Source: Serpens sp035497915
Lineage (GTDB): Bacteria; Pseudomonadota; Gammaproteobacteria; Pseudomonadales; Pseudomonadaceae
Direction: 5' to 3'
Assembly (NCBI RefSeq): GCF_035497915.1
Contig: NZ_DATJCS010000021.1
Location: 4,047-68,046, forward strand
DNA: 64,000 nucleotides
A model generated the notes under the pieces. The model was not told where the DNA came from and did no database searches. It was given only the letters and a program-made list of their open reading frames with translations. Made by a program: the position numbers and the translations under genes. Each line of letters opens with the position of its first letter. Within the stretch, counting starts at the first letter, position 1. Positions 9,864 to 18,038 of this stretch are shown in pieces.

Positions 9864-9918
9864 GCTCCTGTCCTTGCTGTCCGCCGCAGCGGGGATGGGT
9901 GTTGCGGTTGCTTGCTCC

Positions 9919-11259
9919 TCAGGTTTCGGCGTGCCGCGCGCGCTGGCGTGCCGAGGGCGCGATGCCGGCTTCGAACTCGTCGCGGAAGTACTTCAAGGCA
10001 CTGCCCAGCGGCTCCACCGCACCCGGTGCGTGAGCGCAGAACGTCTTGCCCGGGCCGAGGAAGTCGACCAGCTCGCCGAGCACCTGCAGATCCTCCGGTG
10101 TGCCCTGGCCCTGCTCCAGCGCACGCAGGATCTTCACGCTCCACGGCAGGCCGTCGCGGCACGGCGTGCACCAGCCGCAGGACTCGCGGGCGAAGAATTC
10201 CTCCATGTTGCGCAGCAACGACACCATGCTGACCGACGCATCGACAGCAAGTGCCAATCCGGTGCCCATGCGGGTGCCGACCGCGGCGATGCCGCCGGCA
10301 TGCATCGGGGCGTCCAGGTGTTCGGGCAGCAGGAAGCCGGTGCCGGCGCCGCCGGGCTGCCAGCATTTGAGCCGGTGGCCGTCGCGCATGCCGCCGGCGT
10401 AGGTTTCCAGCAGTTCGCGGGCGCTGATGCCGAACGGCAGTTCCCACAGGCCGGGATTCCGGACCCGGCCGGAAAAGCCCATCAGCTTGGTGCCCATGTC
10501 TTCGCTGCCTGGACGACACAGTGCCTTGTACCAGTCCACCCCGTGGTCGATGATCGCCGGCACGTTGCACAGGGTCTCGACATTGTTGACGCAGGTCGGT
10601 CGGCCCCACGCACCGACGCTGGCGGGGAAGGGGGGCTTGGCGCGCGGGTTGGCGCGGCGGCCTTCCAGCGAGTTGATCAGCGCGGTTTCCTCGCCACAGA
10701 TGTAGCGGCCGGCGCCGGTGTGCACGAACAGCTCGAAATCGAAGCCGCTACCGAGGATGTTGCGGCCCAGCAGGCCGGCGTCGCGGGCCTCCGCCAGGGC
10801 GCGGTTGAGGATGCGCGCCGCGTCGACATATTCGCCGCGCAGAAAGATGTAGCCGCGGGCGGCGCGCAGCGCGTGGGCGCTGATCAGCATGCCTTCCAGC
10901 AGCAGGTGCGGCAGCTGCTCCATGAGCAGCCGGTCCTTCCAAGTGTTGGGTTCCATCTCGTCCGCATTGCACAGCAGGTAGCGGATGTTCCGCGTCTCGT
11001 CGGCGGGCATCAGGCTCCACTTCACCCCGGTGGGAAAGCCGGCACCGCCACGTCCCTTCAGGCCGGAGTCCTTGACCGCCTGCACGGTGGCGGCCGGGGT
11101 CAGCTCGTCGAGGGCCTTGCGTAGCGCCCGGTAGCCATGGGTGCGCCGGTATTCGTCCAGCCACACCGGTTCGCCATCCTCGCGCAGACGCCAGGTCAGC
11201 GGATGGGTATCTTCGGCGCGTGCGACACGGTTGGCCGGGCCCAGGGAGGCGAGCGTCAT
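9919..11259 (-). CDS. nuoF: NADH-quinone oxidoreductase subunit F
   Basis: NADH- and FMN-binding entry subunit of complex I, 446 residues. The nucleotide site is visible as SGLKGRGGAGFPTGVKW near residue 65, and FMN contacts lie in LCNADEMEPNTWKDR near 96. The N3 [4Fe-4S] cluster motif ESCGWCTPCRDG is near residue 352. Start MTLASLGPANRVARAED overlaps the nuoE stop by 4 bp. Length and order are standard. Confidence 0.97.
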   Translation of the reverse strand: MTLASLGPANRVARAEDTHPLTWRLREDGEPVWLDEYRRTHGYRALRKALDELTPAATVQAVKDSGLKGRGGAGFPTGVKWSLMPADETRNIRYLLCNADEMEPNTWKDRLLMEQLPHLLLEGMLISAHALRAARGYIFLRGEYVDAARILNRALAEARDAGLLGRNILGSGFDFELFVHTGAGRYICGEETALINSLEGRRANPRAKPPFPASVGAWGRPTCVNNVETLCNVPAIIDHGVDWYKALCRPGSEDMGTKLMGFSGRVRNPGLWELPFGISARELLETYAGGMRDGHRLKCWQPGGAGTGFLLPEHLDAPMHAGGIAAVGTRMGTGLALAVDASVSMVSLLRNMEEFFARESCGWCTPCRDGLPWSVKILRALEQGQGTPEDLQVLGELVDFLGPGKTFCAHAPGAVEPLGSALKYFRDEFEAGIAPSARQRARHAET

Positions 11260-11753
11260 GGATAGGCCTCCAGCAGTCGGGAGAGTGCGTCGGCGCTCAC
11301 GTTGCCGTAGGTGTCGTCATTGATCATCAGCGTGGGCGCCTTGTCGCAGTTGCCCAGGCAGCACACCGGCAGCAGCGTGAAGCGGCCATCGGCGCTGGTC
11401 TGCCCCGGCTCGATGCCGAGCTGGTCGCGCAGGCGGGCGAGCAGGGCTTCGTGGCCGGCGATGAAGCAGGTCATGCTGTCGCACACGCGCAGGATGTGGC
11501 GGCCCACCGGCACGCGGAAAATCTGGCTGTAGAAGGTGGCCACGCCTTCCACATCGCTGGCGGGGATGCCCAGCAGCGCGCCGATGGCCTCGCAGGCACC
11601 GTCCGGCACCCAGCCGCGCTGCTTCTGCACGATCTTCAGCGCCTCGATGGAAACGGCCCGCGGATCCTCGAAGTGCTGCTTTTCTTGTTCGATGGCCTGG
11701 CGTTCGGCCTCGCTCAGGGTGAATCGGTCGGTCTGGATCAGGGTCTGGCTCAT
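11256..11753 (-). CDS. nuoE: NADH-quinone oxidoreductase subunit E
   Basis: Thioredoxin-fold subunit with the N1a [2Fe-2S] cluster, 165 residues. The four cluster cysteines appear as CDSMTC near residue 92 and CCLGNC near residue 130, in the expected spacing. The start follows the nuoCD stop by 2 bp. Together with NuoF and NuoG it forms the NADH-dehydrogenase module. Confidence 0.96.
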   Translation of the reverse strand: MSQTLIQTDRFTLSEAERQAIEQEKQHFEDPRAVSIEALKIVQKQRGWVPDGACEAIGALLGIPASDVEGVATFYSQIFRVPVGRHILRVCDSMTCFIAGHEALLARLRDQLGIEPGQTSADGRFTLLPVCCLGNCDKAPTLMINDDTYGNVSADALSRLLEAYP

Positions 11754-11755
11754 GG

Positions 11756-13555
11756 TCAGCGGTCCACGTCGGCCATCACGAAATCGATGCTGCCCAGGTA
11801 GGCGATAAGGTCGGAGATCATGCTGCCGTTGATCACCGAGGGAATCTGCTGCAGGTGCGGGAAACTGGGGGTGCGGATGCGCGTGCGGTAGCTCATGGTG
11901 CTGCCATCGCTGGTCAGGTAGTAGCTATTGATGCCCTTGGTCGCCTCGATCATCTGCAGGCTTTCGTTGGCCGGCATCACCGGCCCCCAGGACACCTGCA
12001 GGAAGTGGGTGATCAGCGTCTCGATGTGCTGCAGCGTGCGTTCCTTCGGCGGCGGCGTGGTTAGCGGATGGTCGGCCTTGTGGGGCCCTTCCGGCATGTT
12101 GCGCAGGCACTGTTCGATGATCTTCAGACTCTCGCGCATCTCGCCCATCTTCACCAGGCAGCGGTCGTAGGCATCGCCGTTGACGGCCAGCGGCACCTCG
12201 AACTCGAACTGCTGGTAGCCGGAGTAGGGACGCGTCTTGCGCAGGTCGAAGTCGCAGCCGGTGGCGCGCAGGCCGGCGCCGGTCACGCCCCATTCCAGCG
12301 CTTGCCGGGTGTTGTAGGCAGCCACACCCTTGGTACGTCCGATCAGGATGCTGTTCTGCAGGGCGGCTTTCTCGTACTCGTCCAGGCGCCGGGGCATCCA
12401 GGCGAGGAACTCGCGCACCAGCGCGTCCCAGCCGCGCGGCAGGTCGTGGGCGACACCGCCGATGCGGTACCAGGCCGGGTGCATGCGAAAGCCGGTGATC
12501 GCCTCGACCACCTGGTAGGCCCGCTGGCGATCGGTGAAGGTGAAGAACACCGGGGTCATCGCGCCGACGTCCTGGATGTAGGTGCCGAGAAACAGCAGGT
12601 GGTTCAGGATGCGGAAGAACTCGGCGAGCATCACGCGGATGACGTCCACCCGGTCCGGCACCCGGATGCCGGCGAGCTTTTCCACGGCCAGCACGTAGGG
12701 CAGGTTGTTCATCACCCCGCCTAGGTAATCGATGCGGTCGGTGTAGGGGATGTAGCTGTGCCAGCTCTGGCGCTCGGCCATCTTCTCGGCGCCGCGGTGG
12801 TGGTAGCCAATCTCCGGCACGCAATCGACGATCTCTTCGCCATCCAGCTGCAGGATGATGCGGAAGGCGCCATGGGCCGAGGGGTGGTTGGGGCCGAGGT
12901 TGAGGAACATGAAGTCTTCATGGGCGCGCTGGCGGCGCATGCCCCAATCCTCGGGGCGAAAGCGCAGCGCCTCCTGCTCCAGGTCCTGCTTGGCGGCGGT
13001 CAGGCTGTAGGGGTCGAACTCCGTGGCGCGGGCCGGGTAGTCCTTGCGCAGCGGGTGGCCTTCCCAGGTCGGCGGCATGAGGATGCGGGTCTGCAACGGG
13101 TGACCGCTGAAGCGGATGCCGAGCATGTCCCAGACTTCCCTTTCGTACCAGTTGGCGTTGGGCCAGACGCCGGTGGCGGTCGGCAGCTCGAGATCGTCCT
13201 CCAGCAGCGCGACCTTGAGCATCAGGTCGCTGTTTCGCTCCAGCGACATCAAGTGGTAGAAGACGCTGAAATCGGCCGGGGGCAGTCCCTGGCGGCGGGT
13301 GCGCAGGCGCTCGTCCATGCCGTGCAGGTCATAGAGCATCGAATAGGGGCGGGGCAGCTGGCGCAGGGAACGCAGGATCTCGATCAGCCGCTCGCGCGCC
13401 ACCCAGAGCACCGGCATGCCGGTCAGGGTCGGTTGCTCGGTGAAGCTGTCGGCGCCGAAGCGGGCGATAAGCTCGCTGACGATGCCGCGATCATCCGCCT
13501 GGTACGGCGGAATGCGCAGGGTGCCGCCCGTGGACTGTTTCGGCTCAGACATCAT
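11756..13555 (-). CDS. nuoC: NADH-quinone oxidoreductase fused subunits C and D
   Basis: Fusion of NuoC (30-kDa) and NuoD (49-kDa) subunits, 599 residues, as in E. coli and Pseudomonas. Residues ~1-190 form the NuoC part (WYEREVWDMLGIRFSGHP); a linker leads to NuoD from about 210 (FLNLGPNHPSAHGAFRI), which lines the quinone pocket. Two ATG codons stand in tandem (13555 and 13552); the choice is unsettled because neither has a strong Shine-Dalgarno. The start lies inside the last codons of nuoB, so the two are translationally coupled. Often written nuoCD. Confidence 0.97.
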   Translation of the reverse strand: MMSEPKQSTGGTLRIPPYQADDRGIVSELIARFGADSFTEQPTLTGMPVLWVARERLIEILRSLRQLPRPYSMLYDLHGMDERLRTRRQGLPPADFSVFYHLMSLERNSDLMLKVALLEDDLELPTATGVWPNANWYEREVWDMLGIRFSGHPLQTRILMPPTWEGHPLRKDYPARATEFDPYSLTAAKQDLEQEALRFRPEDWGMRRQRAHEDFMFLNLGPNHPSAHGAFRIILQLDGEEIVDCVPEIGYHHRGAEKMAERQSWHSYIPYTDRIDYLGGVMNNLPYVLAVEKLAGIRVPDRVDVIRVMLAEFFRILNHLLFLGTYIQDVGAMTPVFFTFTDRQRAYQVVEAITGFRMHPAWYRIGGVAHDLPRGWDALVREFLAWMPRRLDEYEKAALQNSILIGRTKGVAAYNTRQALEWGVTGAGLRATGCDFDLRKTRPYSGYQQFEFEVPLAVNGDAYDRCLVKMGEMRESLKIIEQCLRNMPEGPHKADHPLTTPPPKERTLQHIETLITHFLQVSWGPVMPANESLQMIEATKGINSYYLTSDGSTMSYRTRIRTPSFPHLQQIPSVINGSMISDLIAYLGSIDFVMADVDR

Positions 13556-14219
13556 CGGGGCTGCGCAATTGAGTGACCTGGATACGCCGTTCCCGGTGCC
13601 GTTCCCGCTGCGAGGGCATTTCCGCCCGGTAGACGCCCTGATCGCCCACGACCCAGGAAAGCGGACGGCGTTCCTGGCCGATCGAGTCCTGCAGCAGCAT
13701 CAGCCCCTGCAGGAAGGCTTCGGGGCGCGGCGGGCAGCCGGGCACGTAGACATCCACCGGCAGGAACTTGTCGACGCCCTGCACCACCGAGTAGATGTCG
13801 TACATGCCGCCGGAGTTGGCGCAGGAACCCATGGAGATCACCCATTTCGGCTCGAGCATCTGCTCGTAGAGCCGCTGGATAATGGGCGCCATCTTGATGA
13901 AGCAGGTACCCGCCACCACCATGAAATCGGCCTGGCGCGGCGAGGCACGGATCACCTCGGCGCCGAAGCGGGCGATGTCGTGGGGCGCAGTGAAGGCGGT
14001 GGTCATCTCCACGTAACAGCAGGAAAGCCCGAAGTTGTAGGGCCACAGGGAGTTCTTGCGACCCCAGTTGACCGCACCGTTGAGCACTTCCTCGAGCTTG
14101 CCCAGGAAGATGCTGCGGTGCACCTGATCCTCCAGCGGATCGCCTACCGTCGAACGCTCACCGATCGGGTAGCGCGCATTGGCTGCCTCCGGATCGATTC
14201 GCACCAGGTTGTATCGCAT
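13545..14219 (-). CDS. nuoB: NADH-quinone oxidoreductase subunit B
   Basis: Subunit carrying the terminal [4Fe-4S] cluster N2 that reduces ubiquinone, 224 residues. The tandem-cysteine motif is in FGLSCCYVEM near residue 64, and further ligands are in VISMGSCANSGG near 128 and VYVPGCPPRPEA near 158. Start MRYNLVRIDPEAANARYPIG follows the nuoA stop by about 10 bp, and the 3' end overlaps nuoCD by 11 bp. Confidence 0.97.
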   Translation of the reverse strand: MRYNLVRIDPEAANARYPIGERSTVGDPLEDQVHRSIFLGKLEEVLNGAVNWGRKNSLWPYNFGLSCCYVEMTTAFTAPHDIARFGAEVIRASPRQADFMVVAGTCFIKMAPIIQRLYEQMLEPKWVISMGSCANSGGMYDIYSVVQGVDKFLPVDVYVPGCPPRPEAFLQGLMLLQDSIGQERRPLSWVVGDQGVYRAEMPSQRERHRERRIQVTQLRSPDDV

Positions 14220-14229
14220 CGCCCATGCC

Positions 14230-14631
14230 TCATTGTTTGTGCTTCGCCCGGCGCCGGCTGGGTGACCAGTCGAGCGCGCCGATGCGCGCCAGATAGACCA
14301 GGCCCGCCAACAGGATGGCCACGAAAATGGTCGCTTCGATGAAGCCGGCCCAGCCGCTTTCGCGCACCGAGATCGCCCAGGCGAAGAGGAACAGGGCTTC
14401 GACGTCGAAGATCACGAACAGCATCGCGACCAGATAGAACTTGGCGGACAGGCGCAGGCGGGCGCTGCCGGTGGAGACGATGCCGGATTCGAAGGGTTCG
14501 TTCTTGCTGCGGCCCCAGGACTTGCCACCGAGCAGGCTGGAGACGCCGAGCATGAAGGCGCACAGGCCGAGGATGCCGACCAGGAACACGGCAAAGGCCC
14601 AGTGGTGGGACAGGGTGGCGATATCGGTCAT
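14230..14631 (-). CDS. nuoA: NADH-quinone oxidoreductase subunit A
   Basis: First gene of the nuo operon; small membrane subunit with three helices, 133 residues from MTDIATLSHHWAF. An in-frame ATG seven codons upstream exists, but the start at 14631 is preferred because GGGAG lies 7 nt ahead of it and the encoded N-terminus matches other Pseudomonas NuoA. The conserved loop KNEPFESGI and the FVIFDVEALFLFAW helix identify it. The operon promoter should lie in the ~70 bp between this start and the aceA terminator; TTGTCG-N16-TAGGCT is a weak candidate there. Confidence 0.95.
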   Translation of the reverse strand: MTDIATLSHHWAFAVFLVGILGLCAFMLGVSSLLGGKSWGRSKNEPFESGIVSTGSARLRLSAKFYLVAMLFVIFDVEALFLFAWAISVRESGWAGFIEATIFVAILLAGLVYLARIGALDWSPSRRRAKHKQ

Positions 14632-14702
14632 TGCCAGGCTCCCGGGTGCCATTGCGGCAGAGTCCGCAGGTGAGCTGAGCCTAGACCCGGATGCAGAAAC
14701 GA

Positions 14703-14732
14703 CAAGGCCCCGGTATCGCTACCGGGGCCTTG
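14703..14732 (-). terminator. Rho-independent-type hairpin after aceA
   Basis: A perfect 13-bp inverted repeat (CAAGGCCCCGGTA / TACCGGGGCCTTG) with a 4-nt loop lies 51 bp past the aceA stop and upstream of nuoA. On the minus strand it is followed by TCGTTT, a poor U-tract. It probably insulates nuo from aceA transcription. Confidence 0.75.
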
Positions 14733-14782
14733 CCTGGGCAGTCGCACCGGTCGGCTGGGCCGACCGGGCGTGAGCCAGTTCC

Positions 14783-16378
14783 TTAGTGGAACTGGTTCAT
14801 GGTGTTGTCCTTGCCGCTTGCCTTCAGAGCCGCTTCACCAGCGAAGTACTCCTTATGGTTGTCACCGATGTCGGAGCCAGCCATGTTCTGGTGCTTCACG
14901 CAGGCGATGCCCTGACGCAGTTCTTCACGCTGCACGCCCTTGACGTAGGCCAGCATGGCCTGGTCGGCGAAGTAACCCTTGGCCAGGTTGTCGGTGGACA
15001 GCGCGGCGGTGTGGTAGGTCGGCAGGGTGATCAGGTGGTGGAAGATGCCAGCCTGGGCGGAACCTTCGCGCTGGAAGGTACGGATCTTCTCGTCGGCGAT
15101 CTGAGCCAGCTCGGTGTTGTCGTAGTCGACACTCATCAGCTTGGCGCGGTCGTAGGCGGAAACATCCTTGCCTTCGGCAACCATGGCATCGAACACCTGC
15201 TGACGGAAGTTCAGGGTCCAGTTGAAGGACGGGCTGTTGTTGTACACCAGCTTGGCGTTCGGGATGACTTCGCGGATGCGGTCAACCATGCCCTTGATCT
15301 GGCCAACGTGCGGCTTCTCGGTTTCGATCCACAGCAGGTCGGCGCCGTTCTGCAGGCTGGTGATGCAGTCCAGCACGCAACGGTCTTCGCCGGTGCCCTT
15401 GCGGAACTGGAACAGGTTGGACGGCAGGCGCTTCGGACGCAGCAGCTTGCCACCGCGGTTGATGACCACGTCGCCATTGCCCAGTTCGGCAGCGGTGATT
15501 TCTTCGCAATCCAGGAAGGAGTTGTACAGGTCGCCCAGGTCGCCCGGTTCCTTGGTCACGGCGATCTGCTTGGTCAGGCCGGCACCCAGGGAGTCGGTAC
15601 GAGCAACGATCACGCCGTTGTCGATGCCCAGCTCGAGGAACGCGTAGCGAACGGCAGCGATCTTGGCGAGGAAGTCGGCGTGCGGAACGGTCACTTTGCC
15701 GTCCTGGTGGCCGCACTGCTTCTCGTCAGAAACCTGGTTCTCGATCTGGATGCAGCAAGCGCCCGCTTCGATCATGCGCTTGGCCAGCAGGTAGGTGGCT
15801 TCCGGGTTACCGAAGCCAGCGTCGATGTCGGCGATGATCGGGACGATGTGGGTTTCGTAGTTGTCGATCTGAGCCTGGATTTCAGCTTCCTTGGCCTTGT
15901 CGCCGGCTTCGCGGGCAGCGTCCAGGGCGGTGAACAGCAGGTCCAGCTCACGGCTGTCGGCCTGGCGCAGGAAGGTGTACAGCTCTTCGATCAGACCGGA
16001 AACGGCGGTCTTCTCGTGCATGGACTGGTCGGGCAGCGGGCCGAAGTCGGAGCGCAGCGCAGCAACCATCCAGCCGGACAGGTACAGGTACTTCTTGTTG
16101 GTGGTCTTCAGGTGCTTCTTGATGGAGATCAGCTTCTGCTGACCGATGAAGCCGTGCCAGCAACCCAGCGACTGGGTGTAAACGGACGAGTCAGCGTCGT
16201 ACTCGGCCATGTCCTTGCGCATGATGTCAGCGGTGTACTGGGCGATCTGCAGGCCGGTCTTGAAACGGTTCTGGGCGCGCATGCGGGCCACGGATTCCGG
16301 GTTGATGGCGCTCCAGCTGCTGCCGTACTGCTCTTTCAGGGCGGCGATAGCCTTGATGTCATTTTGATAAGCGGACAT
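14783..16378 (-). CDS. aceA: Isocitrate lyase
   Basis: First enzyme of the glyoxylate shunt: cleaves isocitrate to glyoxylate and succinate, in the cytosol. The ATG giving MSAYQNDIKAIAAL makes 531 residues, the size of the Pseudomonas-type (larger, subfamily 3) isocitrate lyase; the longer open frame upstream is leader sequence. The catalytic-loop motif DEKQCGH lies near residue 222, and the Asp/Glu metal-site segment IIADIDAGFGNPEATYLLAK is near 180. It is monocistronic: a strong hairpin follows and a 427-bp gene-free leader/promoter region precedes it. Confidence 0.97.
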   Translation of the reverse strand: MSAYQNDIKAIAALKEQYGSSWSAINPESVARMRAQNRFKTGLQIAQYTADIMRKDMAEYDADSSVYTQSLGCWHGFIGQQKLISIKKHLKTTNKKYLYLSGWMVAALRSDFGPLPDQSMHEKTAVSGLIEELYTFLRQADSRELDLLFTALDAAREAGDKAKEAEIQAQIDNYETHIVPIIADIDAGFGNPEATYLLAKRMIEAGACCIQIENQVSDEKQCGHQDGKVTVPHADFLAKIAAVRYAFLELGIDNGVIVARTDSLGAGLTKQIAVTKEPGDLGDLYNSFLDCEEITAAELGNGDVVINRGGKLLRPKRLPSNLFQFRKGTGEDRCVLDCITSLQNGADLLWIETEKPHVGQIKGMVDRIREVIPNAKLVYNNSPSFNWTLNFRQQVFDAMVAEGKDVSAYDRAKLMSVDYDNTELAQIADEKIRTFQREGSAQAGIFHHLITLPTYHTAALSTDNLAKGYFADQAMLAYVKGVQREELRQGIACVKHQNMAGSDIGDNHKEYFAGEAALKASGKDNTMNQFH

Positions 16379-16720
16379 GGTCAATCCTTCACAAATGGGT
16401 TGGTCTGGCACCGACTCCCGGTCGACCTGAGCAAGGTCGTGCAACGGGCGGCTCATGCAACCTGGAGGAGGATGGACGGAAACGGAGGCTGTCAGGTAGG
16501 GAGCGAGCAGAGGTACTACAGCATCTGCGATCTGCATGGATATGCAGGAAAGGGCTGTGGATCACCAAGGCTTCCCCGTCCCTCGGGACGACTACGTTCC
16601 AGTCGCAACCTCGTCGATCGCCCGGTAAGGCTGAATCGGCACGAAGAGACCCGGCTGGTTGGCTTGAGTCGCTTCGGGCAGCTCTTCGAAAAGAGCCTCC
16701 TGGTTAGCGGGAGCGGGCGC

Positions 16721-16749
16721 ATGATGCGATGGAACCGGAGGCGAGTCAA
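16721..16749 (-). promoter_or_regulatory. Candidate sigma-70 promoter for aceA
   Basis: Reading leftward, TTGACT (16749-16744), 17 nt, then CATCAT (16726-16721) forms a plausible promoter whose start would be near 16714, giving a ~335-nt leader before the aceA ATG. The 16379-16805 interval has no gene. It contains this promoter, the palindrome just upstream, and two small stem-loops in the leader: GCTCTT/AAGAGC at 16681-16696 and CGTCC/GGACG at 16577-16590. Confidence 0.45.
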
Positions 16750-16755
16750 ACGTTT

Positions 16756-16781
16756 TGTAGTGTTTTTTTTGCGGCACTACA
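16756..16781. promoter_or_regulatory. TGTAGTG-N12-CACTACA palindrome, probable RccR operator
   Basis: A perfect 7-bp inverted repeat separated by 12 bp (mostly T) sits 7 bp upstream of the candidate aceA -35 box. The half-site TGTAGT/ACTACA is the sequence recognised by the KDPG-responsive regulator RccR, which controls glyoxylate-shunt and gluconeogenic genes in pseudomonads. The palindrome is directly seen; the regulator assignment is inferred from half-site and target gene. Confidence 0.6.
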
Positions 16782-16805
16782 TTTCGGCTTTTGCGGTGCG
16801 CCGTC

Positions 16806-17555
16806 TCATTCGAGAATTTCCACGCGGATGCGTAGCGGCTTCGTTTCCTCGGAGCGGGTGGCCAGCCGATTGCGCGTGGCGGGAAGGTACTCGCCGGCAA
16901 CTTCGATCCATTCCCCGAGGCGCCCGCTGAGGTGAGTTTCGCCCAGCAAGGTGTCGCGGGCCCCGTAGGTGGCGGGATCCATCTCTGTGCGGCGGGCACT
17001 CAGGTCGAGCCGGACGCGTTCATCGCCAGCCAGCCTGACCACCAGTTGCAGGTCGAGGCCGCTTTCGCTTTCCTGGCTTTGCAGATAGGGCGTGCCGTCC
17101 AGGTCGGCGCTGAAGCCGAGTCGTGGCTCGCTGCGTTCGAGCTGCACGAATGCAGGTTGGCCCTCGCTGGCGCGGATCTGCAGGGTCTGTCCGGACTGGC
17201 CGGCGCTCAGCACACGCGGCGCGTGGGTCGGGTTCGTTGCCGGCAGGTCGCGGTGCGTCAGCAAGCGGTAGCGGGGCTGGTCGCCGGAGCCGCTGTCCAG
17301 GCTGACCAGCAACTGGCGGAGCGGTACGTCCAGTTGGGTGAGAACGCCGCGCAGTTCGTTGATGCGCTCCAGGCTGGCGCGCACCAGCAGCTGCTGCTCA
17401 TGGGCGACGAGGCTCTCGCCTTCGTCGAGCAGCGCCTGGGCGACCGGAAGAAGCTCTTCGGCGGAGCGATGCTGCAGGGGGATAACGGCGGTGGCGGCAA
17501 GGAGAGGCTGGGTGAAGGCCAGCAGGGCTGTCAGGATCGCGCGAGGCAGGAACAT
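16806..17555 (-). CDS. Exported secretin-N-domain-like protein of unknown function
   Basis: 249 residues, not assigned to a known gene. The N-terminus MFLPRAILTALLAFTQPLLA is a clear signal peptide, so the product should reach the periplasm or outer membrane. Residues ~21-95 (AVIPLQHRSAEELLPVAQAL, later LVRASLERINELRGVLTQLD) read like one N-type secretin/NolW repeat: a strand, a helix with an LLP core, then an I/V-R-G-S-type turn. The C-terminal half is polar and probably beta-rich, ending LRIRVEILE. A full secretin pore domain is absent. It lies between aceA and a GNAT gene on the same strand; a similar gene occupies this spot in P. aeruginosa, as I recall. Confidence 0.7.
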   Translation of the reverse strand: MFLPRAILTALLAFTQPLLAATAVIPLQHRSAEELLPVAQALLDEGESLVAHEQQLLVRASLERINELRGVLTQLDVPLRQLLVSLDSGSGDQPRYRLLTHRDLPATNPTHAPRVLSAGQSGQTLQIRASEGQPAFVQLERSEPRLGFSADLDGTPYLQSQESESGLDLQLVVRLAGDERVRLDLSARRTEMDPATYGARDTLLGETHLSGRLGEWIEVAGEYLPATRNRLATRSEETKPLRIRVEILE

Positions 17556-17574
17556 GCAGGGTCTCTCCTTGAGG

Positions 17575-17595
17575 GCGGACGGAGGACCCGTCCGC
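17575..17595. repeat. Intercistronic stem-loop
   Basis: Perfect 8-bp stem GCGGACGG/CCGTCCGC with a 5-nt loop between the GNAT gene stop and the exported-protein start. No U-tract follows, so it may act as a processing or mRNA-stabilising hairpin rather than a terminator. Confidence 0.5.
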
Positions 17596-17609
17596 GTTTC
17601 GGGGTCCGC

Positions 17610-18038
17610 TCAGCCGCTGTGCCGGACCATGTCGACGTGCGGGATGCCCGCCTCGAGGAATTCCTCGCTGACCACCTGGAAGCCCAGGCGCTCGTAGAAG
17701 GCGGTGGCATGCACCTGGGCGGTGAGGAACTGGCGAGTCAGGCCCGCTTCTTCCGCCGTACGGATGGCTGCCTTCATCAGCATCGCGCCGATGCCGCTGC
17801 CGCGCCAGTCCTTGAGCACCGCTACCCGGCCGATGTGGCCGTCGGCCAGCAGGCGGGCGGTGCCGATGGGGTAGTCGCCCGTGCAGGCCAGGAAGTGGGT
17901 TGCCTCCTGGTCATCGGAGTCCCACTCCAGCTCTGGCGGCACCGACTGCTCGTTGATGAATACGGCCTCGCGGATGCGGCGCAGCTCGGCATTGTCCTTC
18001 TGCCAGTCGGCAATCCGGATGCTCAGTTCATTCTTCAT
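17610..18038 (-). CDS. GNAT-family N-acetyltransferase
   Basis: 142-residue acetyl-CoA-dependent transferase; substrate unknown. The start MKNELSIRIADW is chosen over a longer open frame because it overlaps the roxA stop by 11 bp, as in a coupled pair, and fits the family length. The acetyl-CoA-binding motif is visible as GRVAVLKDWRGSGIGAMLMK (about residues 68-87), and the C-terminal AFYERLGFQVVSEEFLEAGI is typical of the ElaA/YjcF branch. Regulation is likely shared with roxA. Confidence 0.88.
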   Translation of the reverse strand: MKNELSIRIADWQKDNAELRRIREAVFINEQSVPPELEWDSDDQEATHFLACTGDYPIGTARLLADGHIGRVAVLKDWRGSGIGAMLMKAAIRTAEEAGLTRQFLTAQVHATAFYERLGFQVVSEEFLEAGIPHVDMVRHSG

